DNA from: Bacillus pumilus
GTDB lineage: Bacteria > Bacillota > Bacilli > Bacillales > Bacillaceae
DNA length: 64,000 bases
Direction: 5' to 3'
Assembly: GCF_024498355.1 (NCBI RefSeq)
Contig: NZ_CP101833.1
Location: forward strand, 973,001-1,037,000
Shown here: piece after piece, positions 33,793-44,030 of the stretch
How positions within the stretch are numbered: position 1 is the stretch's first letter
Layout: the number at the start of each line of letters is the position of its first letter
Program-made: the position numbers and the translations under genes
Notes under the pieces: generated by a model
Seen by the model: only the letters and a program-made list of their open reading frames with translations
What the model was told of the DNA's origin: nothing
The model's database searches: none

Positions 33793-35928
33793 GTGAAGAA
33801 AAAGAAGATAATCATTCCGTTAGTCATTGCAGGAAGCACACTCGTGCTTTCATTTATTGGCTATCTGACCATTTTATTTTTAGGACATTATGTCATAGAT
33901 GAGAAGAAGCTTGTTTTTCACGCTTCCTCAAAAATCATTGATCAGAATGGAAAAGAACTCACAAGTATGTATTCAGAAAATCGGGACCCTGTGTCATTAA
34001 AGGAGATACCTGATAAAGTAGCGAAAGCTTTTGTTGCTGTCGAGGACAAGCGTTTTTATGAGCATCATGGAATTGATGCACAATCTATTTCAAGGGCGGT
34101 TTATCGAGATATATTAGCAGGAGGAAAAGTAGAGGGCGGCAGTACGATTACCCAACAGCTCGCAAAAAATATTTTTCTCACAAACGATAAAACCTTTCTT
34201 CGAAAAACAAAAGAAGTCATTATTGCTATTAATTTAGAAAGAGATTATTCAAAGGATAAACTGCTTGAGATGTATTTGAATCAGCTTTACTTCGGCCATG
34301 GCGTCTATGGGATTCAGGCGGCAGCCAATTATTATTTTAGTAAAGATGTCAAAGATTTAACTGTCAGCGAAGGTGCTACACTTGCTGCTATGCCAAAGGC
34401 ACCGTCTTCTTACTCGCCTGTTTTACATCCTGATAAAAATAAAAAAAGGCGAGATACCATCCTGAATTTAATGAATGAACAAGGATATTTGTCATCCACA
34501 GAAACAGTAGAAGCAAAAGGGAGGACACTAGGTATCCATTTGAAAAAGAAATCAGAAACGCCTTGGGTGGACAGCTATGTCGATCTCATCATTAAAGAAG
34601 CGGAATCAGAGTATGCCATTTCACATGAGCAATTGCTTCAAGGCGGCTATACCATTACCGTCCCGATTGATATGAATTTGCAAAAAGTTGCCTATGATGC
34701 GATGAAAAACAACCGTTATTTCCCGGGAAAAAGCGGGTCTCCGGAAAGCAGCGCCGTGTTTATTGATAACGAGTCTGGTGGAGTAAAAGCAGCCATTGGA
34801 GGACGAGAATATCAGGCAAGGGGCTATAACAGGGTAACGGCTGTTAGACAGCCTGGATCTGTTTTCAAGCCGATTGCGGTGTATGGTCCGGCGATGCAGG
34901 AGAAAAAATTCAGACCTTATTCACTGCTTGAAGACAAAGAAAAAAGCTATGACGGCTATTCACCAAAGAATTACGATGGGCAGTATGAAGGCAGGGTCAC
35001 GATGGTGGATGCCCTGATGAAGAGTAAAAATACAGCTGCTGTGTGGACGTTAAGTCAGCTTGGCATTGACACCTCTAAATCTTATCTTGAAAAAATGGGA
35101 ATGGAGATTTCGGATAAAGGACTTGCCATGGCACTTGGCGGCTTAGAAAAAGGGGTTTCTCCATTGCAGATCGCTGGAGCCTTCCATACATTTGCAAATG
35201 AAGGCGTGTATAAAAAGCCTTTCTTTATTCAGAAAATCACCAATGATGAAGGGGAAACTGTTGAGAAGAATCGAAACAAACAAGAGCGAGTGTTTAGTGT
35301 GCAAAACGCATGGAATATGACGAGAATGCTTCAGCAAGTCGTCAAAGGCGGGACAGCTCAGAGCGGTTCATATGCTGGAGATTTAGCAGGTAAAACAGGA
35401 ACAACCACCTATTCAGGTGTGAAAGGTGCAACAAAAGATGCTTGGTTTGCCGGCTATACGCCTAGTACAACGGGTGCGATTTGGATGGGATATGACAAAA
35501 CTGATAACAGCCACTATTTAACTGGCGGCAGTCAGTATCCAGTGCAGCTGTTTAAAGATATTTTAACGACAGCCCAAATCACCAATGAAACATTCAAAAA
35601 GCCAGAGGGGATTAAAGAACTTCAATCACCGATCCATTTAGAAGGGCTATCAGGATTTGAAGCCCGCTATGCCTTTAAAATCAAAGGATTGTTTACATTG
35701 GAGCTGTCTTGGGACGAACAGGAGGATAAACGGGTTGAATATCGCATCTATGAAAAGAGAAATGGAAGCGAGACGCTGATCGACTCAGTGACAGGCGTGG
35801 GCAGCTACACAATGCCGTATGCCAATGTGTTTTCAGATGCGCAGTATAAGGTTGTTCCATACAATACCCAAACAAAAGAAGAAGGCGAAGGCAGTTCTTA
35901 TGTCAAGCCAGAGACTTTTGGACGTTAA
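33793..35928 (+). CDS. pbpF: Class A penicillin-binding protein PBP2c (PbpF)
   Basis: This 711-residue bifunctional peptidoglycan synthase starts at GTG with AGGTG upstream; an overlapping ATG is followed at once by a stop. It has an N-terminal membrane anchor, a glycosyltransferase-51 domain (VEDKRFYEHHGID, GGSTITQQLAKN) and a transpeptidase domain with SVFK, SKN and KTGT. B. subtilis PBP2c (714) acts in vegetative growth and in the forespore. The gene is upstream of hemE as in B. subtilis. Confidence 0.95.
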   Translation: MKKKKIIIPLVIAGSTLVLSFIGYLTILFLGHYVIDEKKLVFHASSKIIDQNGKELTSMYSENRDPVSLKEIPDKVAKAFVAVEDKRFYEHHGIDAQSISRAVYRDILAGGKVEGGSTITQQLAKNIFLTNDKTFLRKTKEVIIAINLERDYSKDKLLEMYLNQLYFGHGVYGIQAAANYYFSKDVKDLTVSEGATLAAMPKAPSSYSPVLHPDKNKKRRDTILNLMNEQGYLSSTETVEAKGRTLGIHLKKKSETPWVDSYVDLIIKEAESEYAISHEQLLQGGYTITVPIDMNLQKVAYDAMKNNRYFPGKSGSPESSAVFIDNESGGVKAAIGGREYQARGYNRVTAVRQPGSVFKPIAVYGPAMQEKKFRPYSLLEDKEKSYDGYSPKNYDGQYEGRVTMVDALMKSKNTAAVWTLSQLGIDTSKSYLEKMGMEISDKGLAMALGGLEKGVSPLQIAGAFHTFANEGVYKKPFFIQKITNDEGETVEKNRNKQERVFSVQNAWNMTRMLQQVVKGGTAQSGSYAGDLAGKTGTTTYSGVKGATKDAWFAGYTPSTTGAIWMGYDKTDNSHYLTGGSQYPVQLFKDILTTAQITNETFKKPEGIKELQSPIHLEGLSGFEARYAFKIKGLFTLELSWDEQEDKRVEYRIYEKRNGSETLIDSVTGVGSYTMPYANVFSDAQYKVVPYNTQTKEEGEGSSYVKPETFGR

Positions 35929-36052
35929 TATTCGGCGATTTTTTGAACATTGAGCCGCTTTAGTATACCGTGCCTTGAAAAAGCGGTATAGTAAAAGCAG
36001 TGTTTGAGCCTTATACAAAGAGAGTGTGGGGCGAAAGGTGGAATGAAAGGTA

Positions 36053-37111
36053 ATGGGAAAAACGAAAGCTTTTAATGACACGTTCTTAAAGGCGTGCAAA
36101 GGGGAAAAAACAGACCATGTACCTGTTTGGTACATGAGACAGGCAGGACGCTCGCAGCCTGAATATCGTGCCCTCAAAGAAAAATACGGGCTATTTGAAA
36201 TTACGCATCAGCCAGAGCTATGTGCTTATGTAACAAGACTTCCTGTAGAACAATATGGTGTAGATGCCGCTATTTTATATAAAGATATTATGACCCCGCT
36301 TCCGGCTATTGGAGTGGACGTTGAAATTAAAAATGGAATTGGACCTGTGATTGATTCACCCATTCGGACAAAAGCAGATATAGAACGTCTTGGAGAACTT
36401 CATCCTGAAGAAGACCTGCCATATGTGCTTGATACAATCAAGCTTTTGACGAAGGAGCAGCTAAATGTTCCGCTCATTGGTTTTGCCGGTGCACCATTTA
36501 CGATGGCAAGCTATATGATTGAAGGCGGTCCATCTAAAAATTATCATAAAACGAAGGCACTCATGTACAGTGAGCCAGAGACATGGATGATATTAATGAA
36601 TAAATTAGCTGATATGACGATCACGTACATACGGGCGCAGGTAAAAGCAGGAATCAGTGCATTTCAAATCTTCGACTCTTGGGTTGGCGCTTTAAATGCA
36701 GCAGATTACCGGACATTCATTAAGCCTGTCATGCAGCGTATTTTCACAGAGCTGAAGTCTGAAAACGTACCGATGATCATGTACGGAGTTGGTGCGAGTC
36801 ATCTGGTGAAAGATTGGCATGACCTGCCGCTTGATGTCGTTGGACTTGATTGGCGTATGAGTGTAGACGAAGCGCGAAAAGAAGGACTCACAAAAACGAT
36901 ACAAGGAAACCTTGATCCAACCATCTTACTTTCTCCATGGGAAGTCATTGAAGAAAGAGCAAAAGACATTTTAGATCAAGGGATGAAATCAGATCACTTC
37001 ATCTTTAACTTAGGTCATGGGGTATTTCCTGATGTTTCACCAGAAACGTTAAAGAAGCTGACAAGTTTTATTCACGACTATTCGGCTAAACATAAAAAAA
37101 CATCCATTTAA
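36053..37111 (+). CDS. hemE: Uroporphyrinogen III decarboxylase HemE
   Basis: This 352-residue enzyme converts uroporphyrinogen III to coproporphyrinogen III. The family signature [16 protein letters not shown] is intact. AAAGGTGGA stands about 10 bases before the ATG. First gene of hemEHY: 32 bp to hemH and 22 bp from hemH to hemY. B. subtilis HemE is 353 residues. Confidence 0.97.
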   Translation: MGKTKAFNDTFLKACKGEKTDHVPVWYMRQAGRSQPEYRALKEKYGLFEITHQPELCAYVTRLPVEQYGVDAAILYKDIMTPLPAIGVDVEIKNGIGPVIDSPIRTKADIERLGELHPEEDLPYVLDTIKLLTKEQLNVPLIGFAGAPFTMASYMIEGGPSKNYHKTKALMYSEPETWMILMNKLADMTITYIRAQVKAGISAFQIFDSWVGALNAADYRTFIKPVMQRIFTELKSENVPMIMYGVGASHLVKDWHDLPLDVVGLDWRMSVDEARKEGLTKTIQGNLDPTILLSPWEVIEERAKDILDQGMKSDHFIFNLGHGVFPDVSPETLKKLTSFIHDYSAKHKKTSI

Positions 37112-37143
37112 ACTATTTCAAATGATCTGAAGGAGTGTTGGTT

Positions 37144-38082
37144 GTGGAGAAAAAGAAAATGGGACTTCTTGTCATGGCATATGGCACCCCATATAAAGAA
37201 GAAGACATTGAGCGTTACTATACACATATCCGTAGAGGCAGAAAGCCGGAGCCAGAGATGCTGCAAGATTTGAAGGACCGCTACAAGGCAATCGGCGGTA
37301 TATCTCCTTTATCAAAAATTACAGAACAGCAGGCAAATGGTTTGTGTGATCATTTGAATGACATCCAAGAGGACATTGAATTTCATGTCTACATTGGCTT
37401 AAAACATATCGAGCCTTTCATTGAGGATGCGGTTGCTGAAATGCATCGAGACGGCATCACAGAAGCTGTGAGTATCGTCCTTGCGCCGCACTTCTCAACA
37501 TTTAGTGTGAAATCGTATAACAAACGTGCACAAGATGAGGCAGATAAGCTTGGAAATCTGAAGATCACTTCTGTTGAAAGCTGGTATGATGAACCGAAGT
37601 TTGTGGACTATTGGGTGAAACAAGTGAAAGATACGTATGCATCCATGAGTCAAGAAGAAAGAGAATCGGCTGTGCTTATTGTGTCTGCACACAGCCTTCC
37701 TGAAAAAATTATTGCAGCAGGGGATCCATATCCTGATCAATTAGCACAATCTGCAAAGATGATTGCAGAGGGAGCAGGAATTGAACATTATGAAATTGGC
37801 TGGCAAAGTGAGGGTAATACGCCTGATCCGTGGCTTGGACCAGACGTGCAAGACCTAACCCGGGATCTATTCGAACAAAAAGGCTATAAAACGTTCGTAT
37901 ATGTGCCTGTTGGATTTGTCGCTGATCATCTGGAAGTGTTATACGACAACGATTATGAATGTAAAGTCGTAACAGATGAAATCGGTGCAGCCTACTATCG
38001 TCCAGAAATGCCAAATGCGAAACCAGCATTTATTGATGCGCTGGCAACAGTCGTGTTAAAGAAGCTTGACGAAAGCAAGTAA
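37144..38082 (+). CDS. hemH: Coproporphyrin ferrochelatase HemH (CpfC)
   Basis: A 312-residue soluble ferrochelatase. In Gram-positive bacteria it inserts iron into coproporphyrin III. The GTG at 37144 is selected over an earlier GTG (37135), which overlaps the AAGGAG ribosome-binding site. Family residues are seen in [18 protein letters not shown] and [18 protein letters not shown]. Cytoplasmic; second gene of the operon. Confidence 0.95.
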   Translation: MEKKKMGLLVMAYGTPYKEEDIERYYTHIRRGRKPEPEMLQDLKDRYKAIGGISPLSKITEQQANGLCDHLNDIQEDIEFHVYIGLKHIEPFIEDAVAEMHRDGITEAVSIVLAPHFSTFSVKSYNKRAQDEADKLGNLKITSVESWYDEPKFVDYWVKQVKDTYASMSQEERESAVLIVSAHSLPEKIIAAGDPYPDQLAQSAKMIAEGAGIEHYEIGWQSEGNTPDPWLGPDVQDLTRDLFEQKGYKTFVYVPVGFVADHLEVLYDNDYECKVVTDEIGAAYYRPEMPNAKPAFIDALATVVLKKLDESK

Positions 38083-38104
38083 TCATATAAAAGAAGGCGA
38101 TCCT

Positions 38105-39517
38105 ATGCATGACAATCAAAAACACCTTGTCATCATTGGCGGTGGCATCACTGGTTTAGCCGCCGCCTTCTATTTGGAAAAGGAGATTGAAGAAAAAGGT
38201 CTCCCTATCCAAATATCTCTTATTGAAGCAAGTCCTAGGCTGGGTGGAAAAATACAAACATTATATAAAGATGGCTACATTATTGAACGTGGTCCTGATT
38301 CATTTTTGGAAAGAAAGGTCAGTGGACCGCAGCTGGCAAAGGATGTCGGTCTGTCCGATCAGCTCGTCAATAATGAAACGGGGCAAGCATATGTATTAGT
38401 CAATGAAACCCTTCATCCGATGCCAAAGGGCGCTGTCATGGGCATTCCAACTCAAATCAGCCCTTTCATTACAACTGGTCTTTTTTCAGTAGCAGGAAAA
38501 GCGAGAGCGGCGATGGATTTCGTTTTACCAAAAAGCAAGCAAACAGAAGATCAGTCGCTTGGTAAATTTTTTAGAAGACGTGTGGGCGATGAAGTCGTTG
38601 AGAATTTAATCGAGCCTCTTCTATCAGGTATTTATGCAGGTGACATTGACCGCCTTAGCTTAATGTCTACCTTCCCGCAGTTTTATCAAACGGAACAAAA
38701 GCATCGCAGTTTGATTCTTGGGATGAAAAAATCACAGCAGCATGCGAAAGCGCAGCAAGTGACAGCGAAAAAACAAGGACAGTTCCAAACAATCAATCAA
38801 GGACTGCAAGCCCTTGTTGAAGCGGTAGAAAGTAAGCTCAAGCTGACGACGATTTATAAAGGGACAAAAGTGAAGCAGATTGAAAAAACAGATGGAGGCT
38901 ATGGCGTACAATTAGACAGCGGTCAAACGCTTTTTGCAGATTCAGCTATTGTCACTACGCCGCATCAATCGATCTATTCCATGTTTCCAAAAGAAGCAGG
39001 GCTTGATTACTTGCATGACATGACATCTACTTCTGTTGCAACAGTTGCACTTGGCTTTAAAGAAGAGGATGTTCATAATGAATATGATGGGACAGGTTTT
39101 GTCATCTCAAGAAACAGTGATTTCTCTATTACAGCCTGTACGTGGACGAATAAAAAATGGCCGCATACAGCTCCTAAAGGAAAAACGCTATTGCGTGCGT
39201 ATGTAGGGAAAGCTGGTGACGAATCGATTGTCGAGCAGTCTGATCATCAAATCGTCAGCATCGTGCTGGAAGATTTAAAAAAAATCATGGATATTAAAGC
39301 AGATCCAGAACTGACAACGGTGACTCGCTGGAAAACCAGTATGCCGCAATATCACGTTGGTCACCAACAGCAGATTTCGAATATGCGTGAAACGTTTAAG
39401 CAATCATATCCTGGTGTTTATATCACAGGTGCTGCTTTTGAAGGTGTCGGAATCCCTGATTGTATTGATCAAGGAAAAGCCGCCATCTCTGAGGCAGTAT
39501 CTTACCTATTTTCATAA
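38105..39517 (+). CDS. hemY: Coproporphyrinogen III oxidase HemY (CgoX)
   Basis: This 470-residue FAD enzyme begins with the dinucleotide motif IIGGGITGLAAAFYLE and ends GVGIPDCIDQGKAAI. It oxidises coproporphyrinogen III to coproporphyrin III before iron insertion. The ATG at 38105 (470 residues, as in B. subtilis) has GAAGG upstream; the longer frame reaches back into hemH. Last gene of hemEHY. Confidence 0.95.
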   Translation: MHDNQKHLVIIGGGITGLAAAFYLEKEIEEKGLPIQISLIEASPRLGGKIQTLYKDGYIIERGPDSFLERKVSGPQLAKDVGLSDQLVNNETGQAYVLVNETLHPMPKGAVMGIPTQISPFITTGLFSVAGKARAAMDFVLPKSKQTEDQSLGKFFRRRVGDEVVENLIEPLLSGIYAGDIDRLSLMSTFPQFYQTEQKHRSLILGMKKSQQHAKAQQVTAKKQGQFQTINQGLQALVEAVESKLKLTTIYKGTKVKQIEKTDGGYGVQLDSGQTLFADSAIVTTPHQSIYSMFPKEAGLDYLHDMTSTSVATVALGFKEEDVHNEYDGTGFVISRNSDFSITACTWTNKKWPHTAPKGKTLLRAYVGKAGDESIVEQSDHQIVSIVLEDLKKIMDIKADPELTTVTRWKTSMPQYHVGHQQQISNMRETFKQSYPGVYITGAAFEGVGIPDCIDQGKAAISEAVSYLFS

Positions 39518-39519
39518 AA

Positions 39520-39556
39520 ATAAACTCCCTTTTCTGTCATGGAAAGGGAGTTTTTC
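39520..39556 (+). terminator. Intrinsic terminator of hemEHY
   Basis: AAACTCCCTTT / GGAAAGGGAGTTT followed by T. Confidence 0.88.
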
Positions 39557-39607
39557 ATGTTCGTATGATAAGAAAAGAGTTGTGAATAATAAAAGTGAAC
39601 AAAGTAG

Positions 39608-39637
39608 TTGCATCTGTAGAAAAGGATATGGTATATT
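39608..39637 (+). promoter_or_regulatory. Sigma-A promoter of yhgD
   Basis: -35 TTGCAT (39608-39613), 18-bp spacer, -10 TATATT (39632-39637). The operator follows 13 bp downstream. Confidence 0.55.
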
Positions 39638-39650
39638 ACTTTCTGTACTT

Positions 39651-39677
39651 AATGACCAAAACGTTCAAATAGTCATT
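39651..39677. promoter_or_regulatory. Putative YhgD operator 1 (upstream of yhgD)
   Basis: A 27-bp site with ends AATGACCAAA and AGTCATT. The AATGAC/GTCATT arms are a perfect inverted repeat. The same site with a different centre stands before yhgE (40287-40313). Its location just after the promoter fits autorepression by the TetR-type YhgD. Confidence 0.7.
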
Positions 39678-39692
39678 TTCGGGAGTGAGATC

Positions 39693-40271
39693 ATGAGTGT
39701 TGATAGGAGACAAATGATTTTAGATGGGGCCACGAAGGCATTTACTCAATTCGGGTATAAAGCCACGACAATGGACCTTGTAGCGAAGCTTGCTAACGTC
39801 GGAAAAGGAACCATTTATACCTTTTTCAAAAACAAAGAAGAGCTGTTTGATGAAATTTTCACTTCCCTTTTAATGGAGATGAGAAAAATTGCTGATGATG
39901 CAATTGATGAGAAGAATAGTTTCTCTGAAAACCTTCACTTAGCACTCTTTGCAATATTGGAATTTCGAAAAAACCACCAGCTCACAATAAAAATCTTTCA
40001 GGAAAATGCGGAGCTTGGCACGTCCGCGGTCAAGGAAATGATTGAAAAAATGGAGCAAATGATCATTCGCTATATTAAAACAAAAGTAAAAGAAGCGATT
40101 GATAAAGGCGACATTAAGCCTTGTGATCCTGAATTGACTGCATTTGTGATGGTGAAACTATATATTGCACTTATTTTTGATTGGGAAAAGCGATACGAGC
40201 CTTTAACAAAAGAAGAAGTAGCCGAATCGCTCGAGCTTTATGTACTAAAAGGGCTTTCTACAACAGCGTAA
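39693..40271 (+). CDS. yhgD: TetR/AcrR-family regulator YhgD
   Basis: This 192-residue TetR-type repressor has its N-terminal helix-turn-helix at about residues 22-45 (TTMDLVAKLANVGKGTIYTFFKNK). The frame is open far upstream, but the start at 39693 has GGGAG 7 bases before it and lies after the operator. B. subtilis YhgD is 191. It precedes yhgE with a matching operator, so it probably controls both. Confidence 0.92.
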   Translation: MSVDRRQMILDGATKAFTQFGYKATTMDLVAKLANVGKGTIYTFFKNKEELFDEIFTSLLMEMRKIADDAIDEKNSFSENLHLALFAILEFRKNHQLTIKIFQENAELGTSAVKEMIEKMEQMIIRYIKTKVKEAIDKGDIKPCDPELTAFVMVKLYIALIFDWEKRYEPLTKEEVAESLELYVLKGLSTTA

Positions 40272-40286
40272 TTTTTTTTGAGTTCA

Positions 40287-40313
40287 AATGACCAAATTGT
40301 CAATTTAGTCATT
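40287..40313. promoter_or_regulatory. Putative YhgD operator 2 (upstream of yhgE)
   Basis: 27 bp with the same ends as operator 1 (AATGACCAAA ... AGTCATT); only the ten central bases differ. It lies 22 bp before the yhgE start, where binding would block transcription initiation. Confidence 0.7.
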
Positions 40314-40335
40314 CATCTATGGGAGGAAAACAGCA

Positions 40336-42645
40336 ATGAATTTAATTCGGAATCAATGGAAAGACATTGTGACGAGCAAAAAACTACTGATCCCGATTTT
40401 AGCTGTCTTATTTATTCCGCTGATTTATAGTGGTGTATTTTTAAAGGCTTACTGGGATCCATATGGTACAGTTGATCAATTACCTGTAGCGGTTGTCAAC
40501 TTGGATGAAGGCAGTCATTATGATGGCAAAACACTTCAAGTCGGCGATGATTTGGTGAAGGAATTGAAGAAGAACGATAGTTTTAAATGGCACTTTGTCG
40601 ATAGTGAAGAAAAGGCCGTCAAGGGATTAAATAACGAGGACTATTATCTCGTCGTAGAAATACCGAAAGATTTCTCTAAAAATGCAAGTACAGTGCTAGA
40701 CAAACATCCGAAAAAATCGAATTTGAAATATTATACGAATCCAGGCGCAAACTATGCTGCGTCACAAATTGCGAATAATGCCATTATCAAATTAAAAGAT
40801 TCGGTTTCAAAGGAAGTCACAGAAAACTATGCAGAGGTCATCTTTGATAACTTCAAAACCATTGCAAAAGGATTAGATCAAGCAAGCGATGGTGCGAAGA
40901 AAATTGATGACGGAACAAAAAGCGCAAAAGATGGCAGTAAAAAGTTAAAAGACAATCTGGCGAAATTGGCTGAAGGAACGTTAACATATAGTGAAGGCGT
41001 TCATCAGTTCGCAGGGAAAATGGGTGAACTGAACACAGGGATTCATTCTCTTGACAGCGGGCTTGGTCAGCTCTTAACGGGCTATCAAACCATCGATCAG
41101 AAATTTGGAGAGCTTGGCACAGGGATTGATACGTTGACCGAAGGGTTAAACACAAGCCTTGAAGGACATCAGCAGCTTGCTTCTAAAATGCCGCAATTCA
41201 CAGCAGGCATTGAGCAGCTAAACAATAAAGCACAGTCATTTTCGGAAAAAATTGCAGGAGTAGAAAAAGTATTGTCTTCACCAGAATTAGCGAATCTTGA
41301 AAAGATGGCGCCTAAACTAGATCAGGTGAAAAAAGACGCACAAACGTTCAATACAAAACTTGCTTCATTAAAAGAAGCACTGTCTAATCGAGATGCAAAA
41401 GTGAAAAGCATTATTCAAAACAGCTCAATGACAGACGAAGAGAAAAAGGCGGCAATGGATCAGCTCGAAAGCCTTCCTAAAATTGATCTGCCTGACCTTT
41501 CTGGACTTGAGCAAAGCTTAGCAGCCTTGCAGGAACTACCCGATGCTAGTGAAGTTCAATCTGCGGTTGCTTCGGCAAAAGCACAGCTGCAGCAAGTAAA
41601 ACAGCTGCCAAAGAAAACAGAACAGCTATACACATCTACAGTCGCGATACAAAATGCCATTGATCAAATGACATCTGGTACGAATAAATTGTATCAAGGT
41701 GCACTTAAGCTTCAAACAGGTCAAGGGCAATTACAAGAAGGCCTGCAAACAGCAAATGGAAAGCTTGATACAGCGAAAAGTGGTGCGGATAAGCTTGCAA
41801 ATGGTTCAAGCCAGCTTAGCGCAGCGTTAAATAAGCTAGAAAGTGGTTCAACGAGTATCCAAAGCAACTCATCTAAACTTGCTGAAGGCTCAAAATCGCT
41901 TGATAAAGGATTAGGCGACTTAAAGAGCGGTACAGGGAAGCTGTCCGATAAATTGAAAAGCGCCGCGGATGAAACAGGTGAAATTGATGCGGATCAGGAC
42001 AATTACAATATGATTGCGAGTCCAGTCAAAACAGAAAACGATACAGCAAAAAAGATTGATAATTACGGAACAGGGCTCACGCCTTATATCTTATCCATGG
42101 GACTCTTTGTAGGGGCTCTCATGCTCACCGTTGTATTCCCAATGAAAGACCCTGCTGGACGCCCTAGAAATGCGTTTGAATGGTTTGTCAGCAAATATAG
42201 TGTGCTCCTGCTTGTCGGTATCTTACAGGCAGTCATTGCAAGCTCCATGCTCATCTTTGGACTTGGTCTTGAGGTGGAGAGTCTCTGGCGCTTCTATCTC
42301 TTTGCGATCGTCGTCAGTCTGACGTTCCTAGCGATCATTCAGCTTCTGGCGACAACAATGGGGAACCCAGGGCGCTTCATCGCTGTCATTATCTTGGTTC
42401 TTCAGCTTGCAGCAAGTGCGGGTACATTCCCGCTTGAGCTCGTCCCAAAATTCTTCCAAGTCATTCATAGTCTGCTTCCAATGACGTATACAATCAACGG
42501 ATTTAGAACGATCATTGCAAGCGGTGATGACAGCTATTTATGGCACCAAGCAGCGATCCTTGGAACAGTTGCCATCATCATGATGGCCGCAACAACAGCA
42601 TACTTTGCTTGGAACGTGAGAAAAATGAAACAAGAAGAAGCTTAA
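40336..42645 (+). CDS. yhgE: YhgE/Pip-family membrane protein
   Basis: This 769-residue protein has one N-terminal membrane helix, a long extracellular region of degenerate 7-11-residue repeats (KLADGSSQLSAALNKL-type), then six C-terminal helices of the ABC-2 permease type. This is the YhgE/Pip (phage infection protein) family; B. subtilis YhgE is 775 residues. Relatives include the Lactococcus phage receptor Pip and YueB, the SPP1 receptor. The native role is unknown. Controlled, by inference, by YhgD. Confidence 0.9.
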   Translation: MNLIRNQWKDIVTSKKLLIPILAVLFIPLIYSGVFLKAYWDPYGTVDQLPVAVVNLDEGSHYDGKTLQVGDDLVKELKKNDSFKWHFVDSEEKAVKGLNNEDYYLVVEIPKDFSKNASTVLDKHPKKSNLKYYTNPGANYAASQIANNAIIKLKDSVSKEVTENYAEVIFDNFKTIAKGLDQASDGAKKIDDGTKSAKDGSKKLKDNLAKLAEGTLTYSEGVHQFAGKMGELNTGIHSLDSGLGQLLTGYQTIDQKFGELGTGIDTLTEGLNTSLEGHQQLASKMPQFTAGIEQLNNKAQSFSEKIAGVEKVLSSPELANLEKMAPKLDQVKKDAQTFNTKLASLKEALSNRDAKVKSIIQNSSMTDEEKKAAMDQLESLPKIDLPDLSGLEQSLAALQELPDASEVQSAVASAKAQLQQVKQLPKKTEQLYTSTVAIQNAIDQMTSGTNKLYQGALKLQTGQGQLQEGLQTANGKLDTAKSGADKLANGSSQLSAALNKLESGSTSIQSNSSKLAEGSKSLDKGLGDLKSGTGKLSDKLKSAADETGEIDADQDNYNMIASPVKTENDTAKKIDNYGTGLTPYILSMGLFVGALMLTVVFPMKDPAGRPRNAFEWFVSKYSVLLLVGILQAVIASSMLIFGLGLEVESLWRFYLFAIVVSLTFLAIIQLLATTMGNPGRFIAVIILVLQLAASAGTFPLELVPKFFQVIHSLLPMTYTINGFRTIIASGDDSYLWHQAAILGTVAIIMMAATTAYFAWNVRKMKQEEA

Positions 42646-42650
42646 TGAAT

Positions 42651-42684
42651 GAATCCTTTCTCTTCATAGAGAAAGGGTTTTTTC
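42651..42684 (+). terminator. Intrinsic terminator of yhgE
   Basis: CCTTTCTC / GAGAAAGG followed by GTTTTTT. Confidence 0.88.
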
Positions 42685-42790
42685 TATTAGAAATTAGACA
42701 TCAGGAACCCGAAGCGATATATTTTAAGAAGAGATGCTGAAAAAGGCATACATGGAAAGAATTGCTTTCAGACAAAGGAGGAAATGCCGA

Positions 42791-43840
42791 ATGACGACTG
42801 AAGTAAACGAAACAATTCAACTTATTCAAAAGCTCGTATCGATCCCAAGTCCATCAGGGAATACAGAAAAGGTGATCGGCTTTGTTGAACGTTTTTTACA
42901 AGATCTGAATATTGAGACAAAGCGTAATCGAAAAGGCGGATTAATTGCCACAATAAAAGGAGCAGATGACGAGGAACACCGTATGCTGACAGCGCATGTC
43001 GATACGCTCGGTGCAATGGTAAAGGAAATTAAATCAAATGGCCGAATTCGTCTTGCACTCATCGGGGGCTTTCAGTATAACTCAATCGAAGGCGAGTATT
43101 GTGAAATTGAAACAGCATCAGGTCGTACATATACAGGAACAATCCTCATGCATCAAACGTCAGTTCACGTATATGAGGATGCTGGAAAAGCGAAACGAAA
43201 CCAAGAAAATATGGAGATTCGTCTCGATGAAAAGGTGAAAAAGGCAGACGATGTCAAAGCACTTGGGATTCAAGTAGGGGACTTTATCTCGTTTGACCCT
43301 AGAGTAGAAGTGACGTCTTCAGGCTTTATTAAATCAAGACACCTTGATGACAAGGCAAGTGTGGCGTTATTGCTGCGTTTAATTCACCGGATTCAAACGG
43401 AAAACATCACTTTGCCACATACGACACACTTCTTAATTTCAAATAATGAAGAAATTGGATACGGTGGAAATTCGAATATTCCAGAAGAAACGGTGGAATA
43501 TCTAGCTGTCGATATGGGAGCGATCGGTGATGGTCAATCAACAGATGAATATAGTGTGTCGATTTGTGTGAAGGATTCAAGCGGTCCTTATCATTATGGT
43601 TTACGCAAGCATTTAGCAGCATTAGCTGAAGCAAATGAAATTGATTACCGTCTTGATATTTACCCTTATTATGGCTCTGATGCATCAGCAGCGATTAGAG
43701 CAGGGCATGATATCATTCATGGACTGATTGGACCTGGCATTGACTCTTCACATGCTTTTGAAAGAACCCATGAAGATTCACTGATTCATACAGCCAATCT
43801 CCTTTACGACTATGTTCAATCCAAATTAATCACAGCATAA
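42791..43840 (+). CDS. yhfE: M42-family aminopeptidase YhfE
   Basis: This 349-residue M42 metallo-aminopeptidase shows the metal-ligand segments TAHVDTLGAMV, RHLDDKASVALLL, LISNNEEIGYGG and YYGSDASAAI. AAAGGAGG stands 9 bases before the ATG at 42791. B. subtilis YhfE is about 346 residues. M42 enzymes form large tetrahedral shells that trim peptides from the N-terminus; specificity is not known. Its terminator has been disrupted by a repeat element. Confidence 0.92.
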   Translation: MTTEVNETIQLIQKLVSIPSPSGNTEKVIGFVERFLQDLNIETKRNRKGGLIATIKGADDEEHRMLTAHVDTLGAMVKEIKSNGRIRLALIGGFQYNSIEGEYCEIETASGRTYTGTILMHQTSVHVYEDAGKAKRNQENMEIRLDEKVKKADDVKALGIQVGDFISFDPRVEVTSSGFIKSRHLDDKASVALLLRLIHRIQTENITLPHTTHFLISNNEEIGYGGNSNIPEETVEYLAVDMGAIGDGQSTDEYSVSICVKDSSGPYHYGLRKHLAALAEANEIDYRLDIYPYYGSDASAAIRAGHDIIHGLIGPGIDSSHAFERTHEDSLIHTANLLYDYVQSKLITA

Positions 43841-43844
43841 AAAA

Positions 43845-43867
43845 AGAACCTCGACTATTGGGGTTCT
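43845..43867 (+). repeat. Proximal, degenerate copy of the yhfE/gltT terminator
   Basis: AGAACCTCGACTATTGGGGT plus TCT, with no T run after it because the repeat element begins at once (CAGCGTG). It resembles the intact hairpin at 44031-44056. Confidence 0.7.
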
Positions 43868-44025
43868 CAGCGTGTAGACAAACCCTCGCATTCTGTGTCA
43901 GTCCTGCGTACTGGTACTCACGAATGTCAAATTCGCTCCGCACCCTAGACTTCAAAGGTTTTCTATCACGCTGAACAGAAGACAAAGGGCTAAAATAAAG
44001 ATCATTTCAGCCCTTTGTCAACAAT
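43867..44025 (-). repeat. Dispersed terminator-associated repeat, copy 3
   Basis: This 159-bp copy is in reverse orientation relative to copies 1 and 2 and lacks about 14 bp between CTAGG and GCGGAGCG. On the plus strand it starts TCAGCGTGTAGACAAACCC and ends TTTGTCAACAAT. It lies between yhfE and gltT, flanked by two versions of the same terminator hairpin. Confidence 0.9.
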
Positions 44026-44030
44026 CAAAA

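Noticed and set aside
39357..39692. Extended N-terminus of YhgD (112 residues)
   Set aside because: It runs through hemY, the hemY terminator, the yhgD promoter and the operator; the start at 39693 is clearly better.
41000..42000. Tandem-looking DNA repeats
   Set aside because: These are the degenerate protein repeats of YhgE's extracellular region, not a DNA repeat or CRISPR array.
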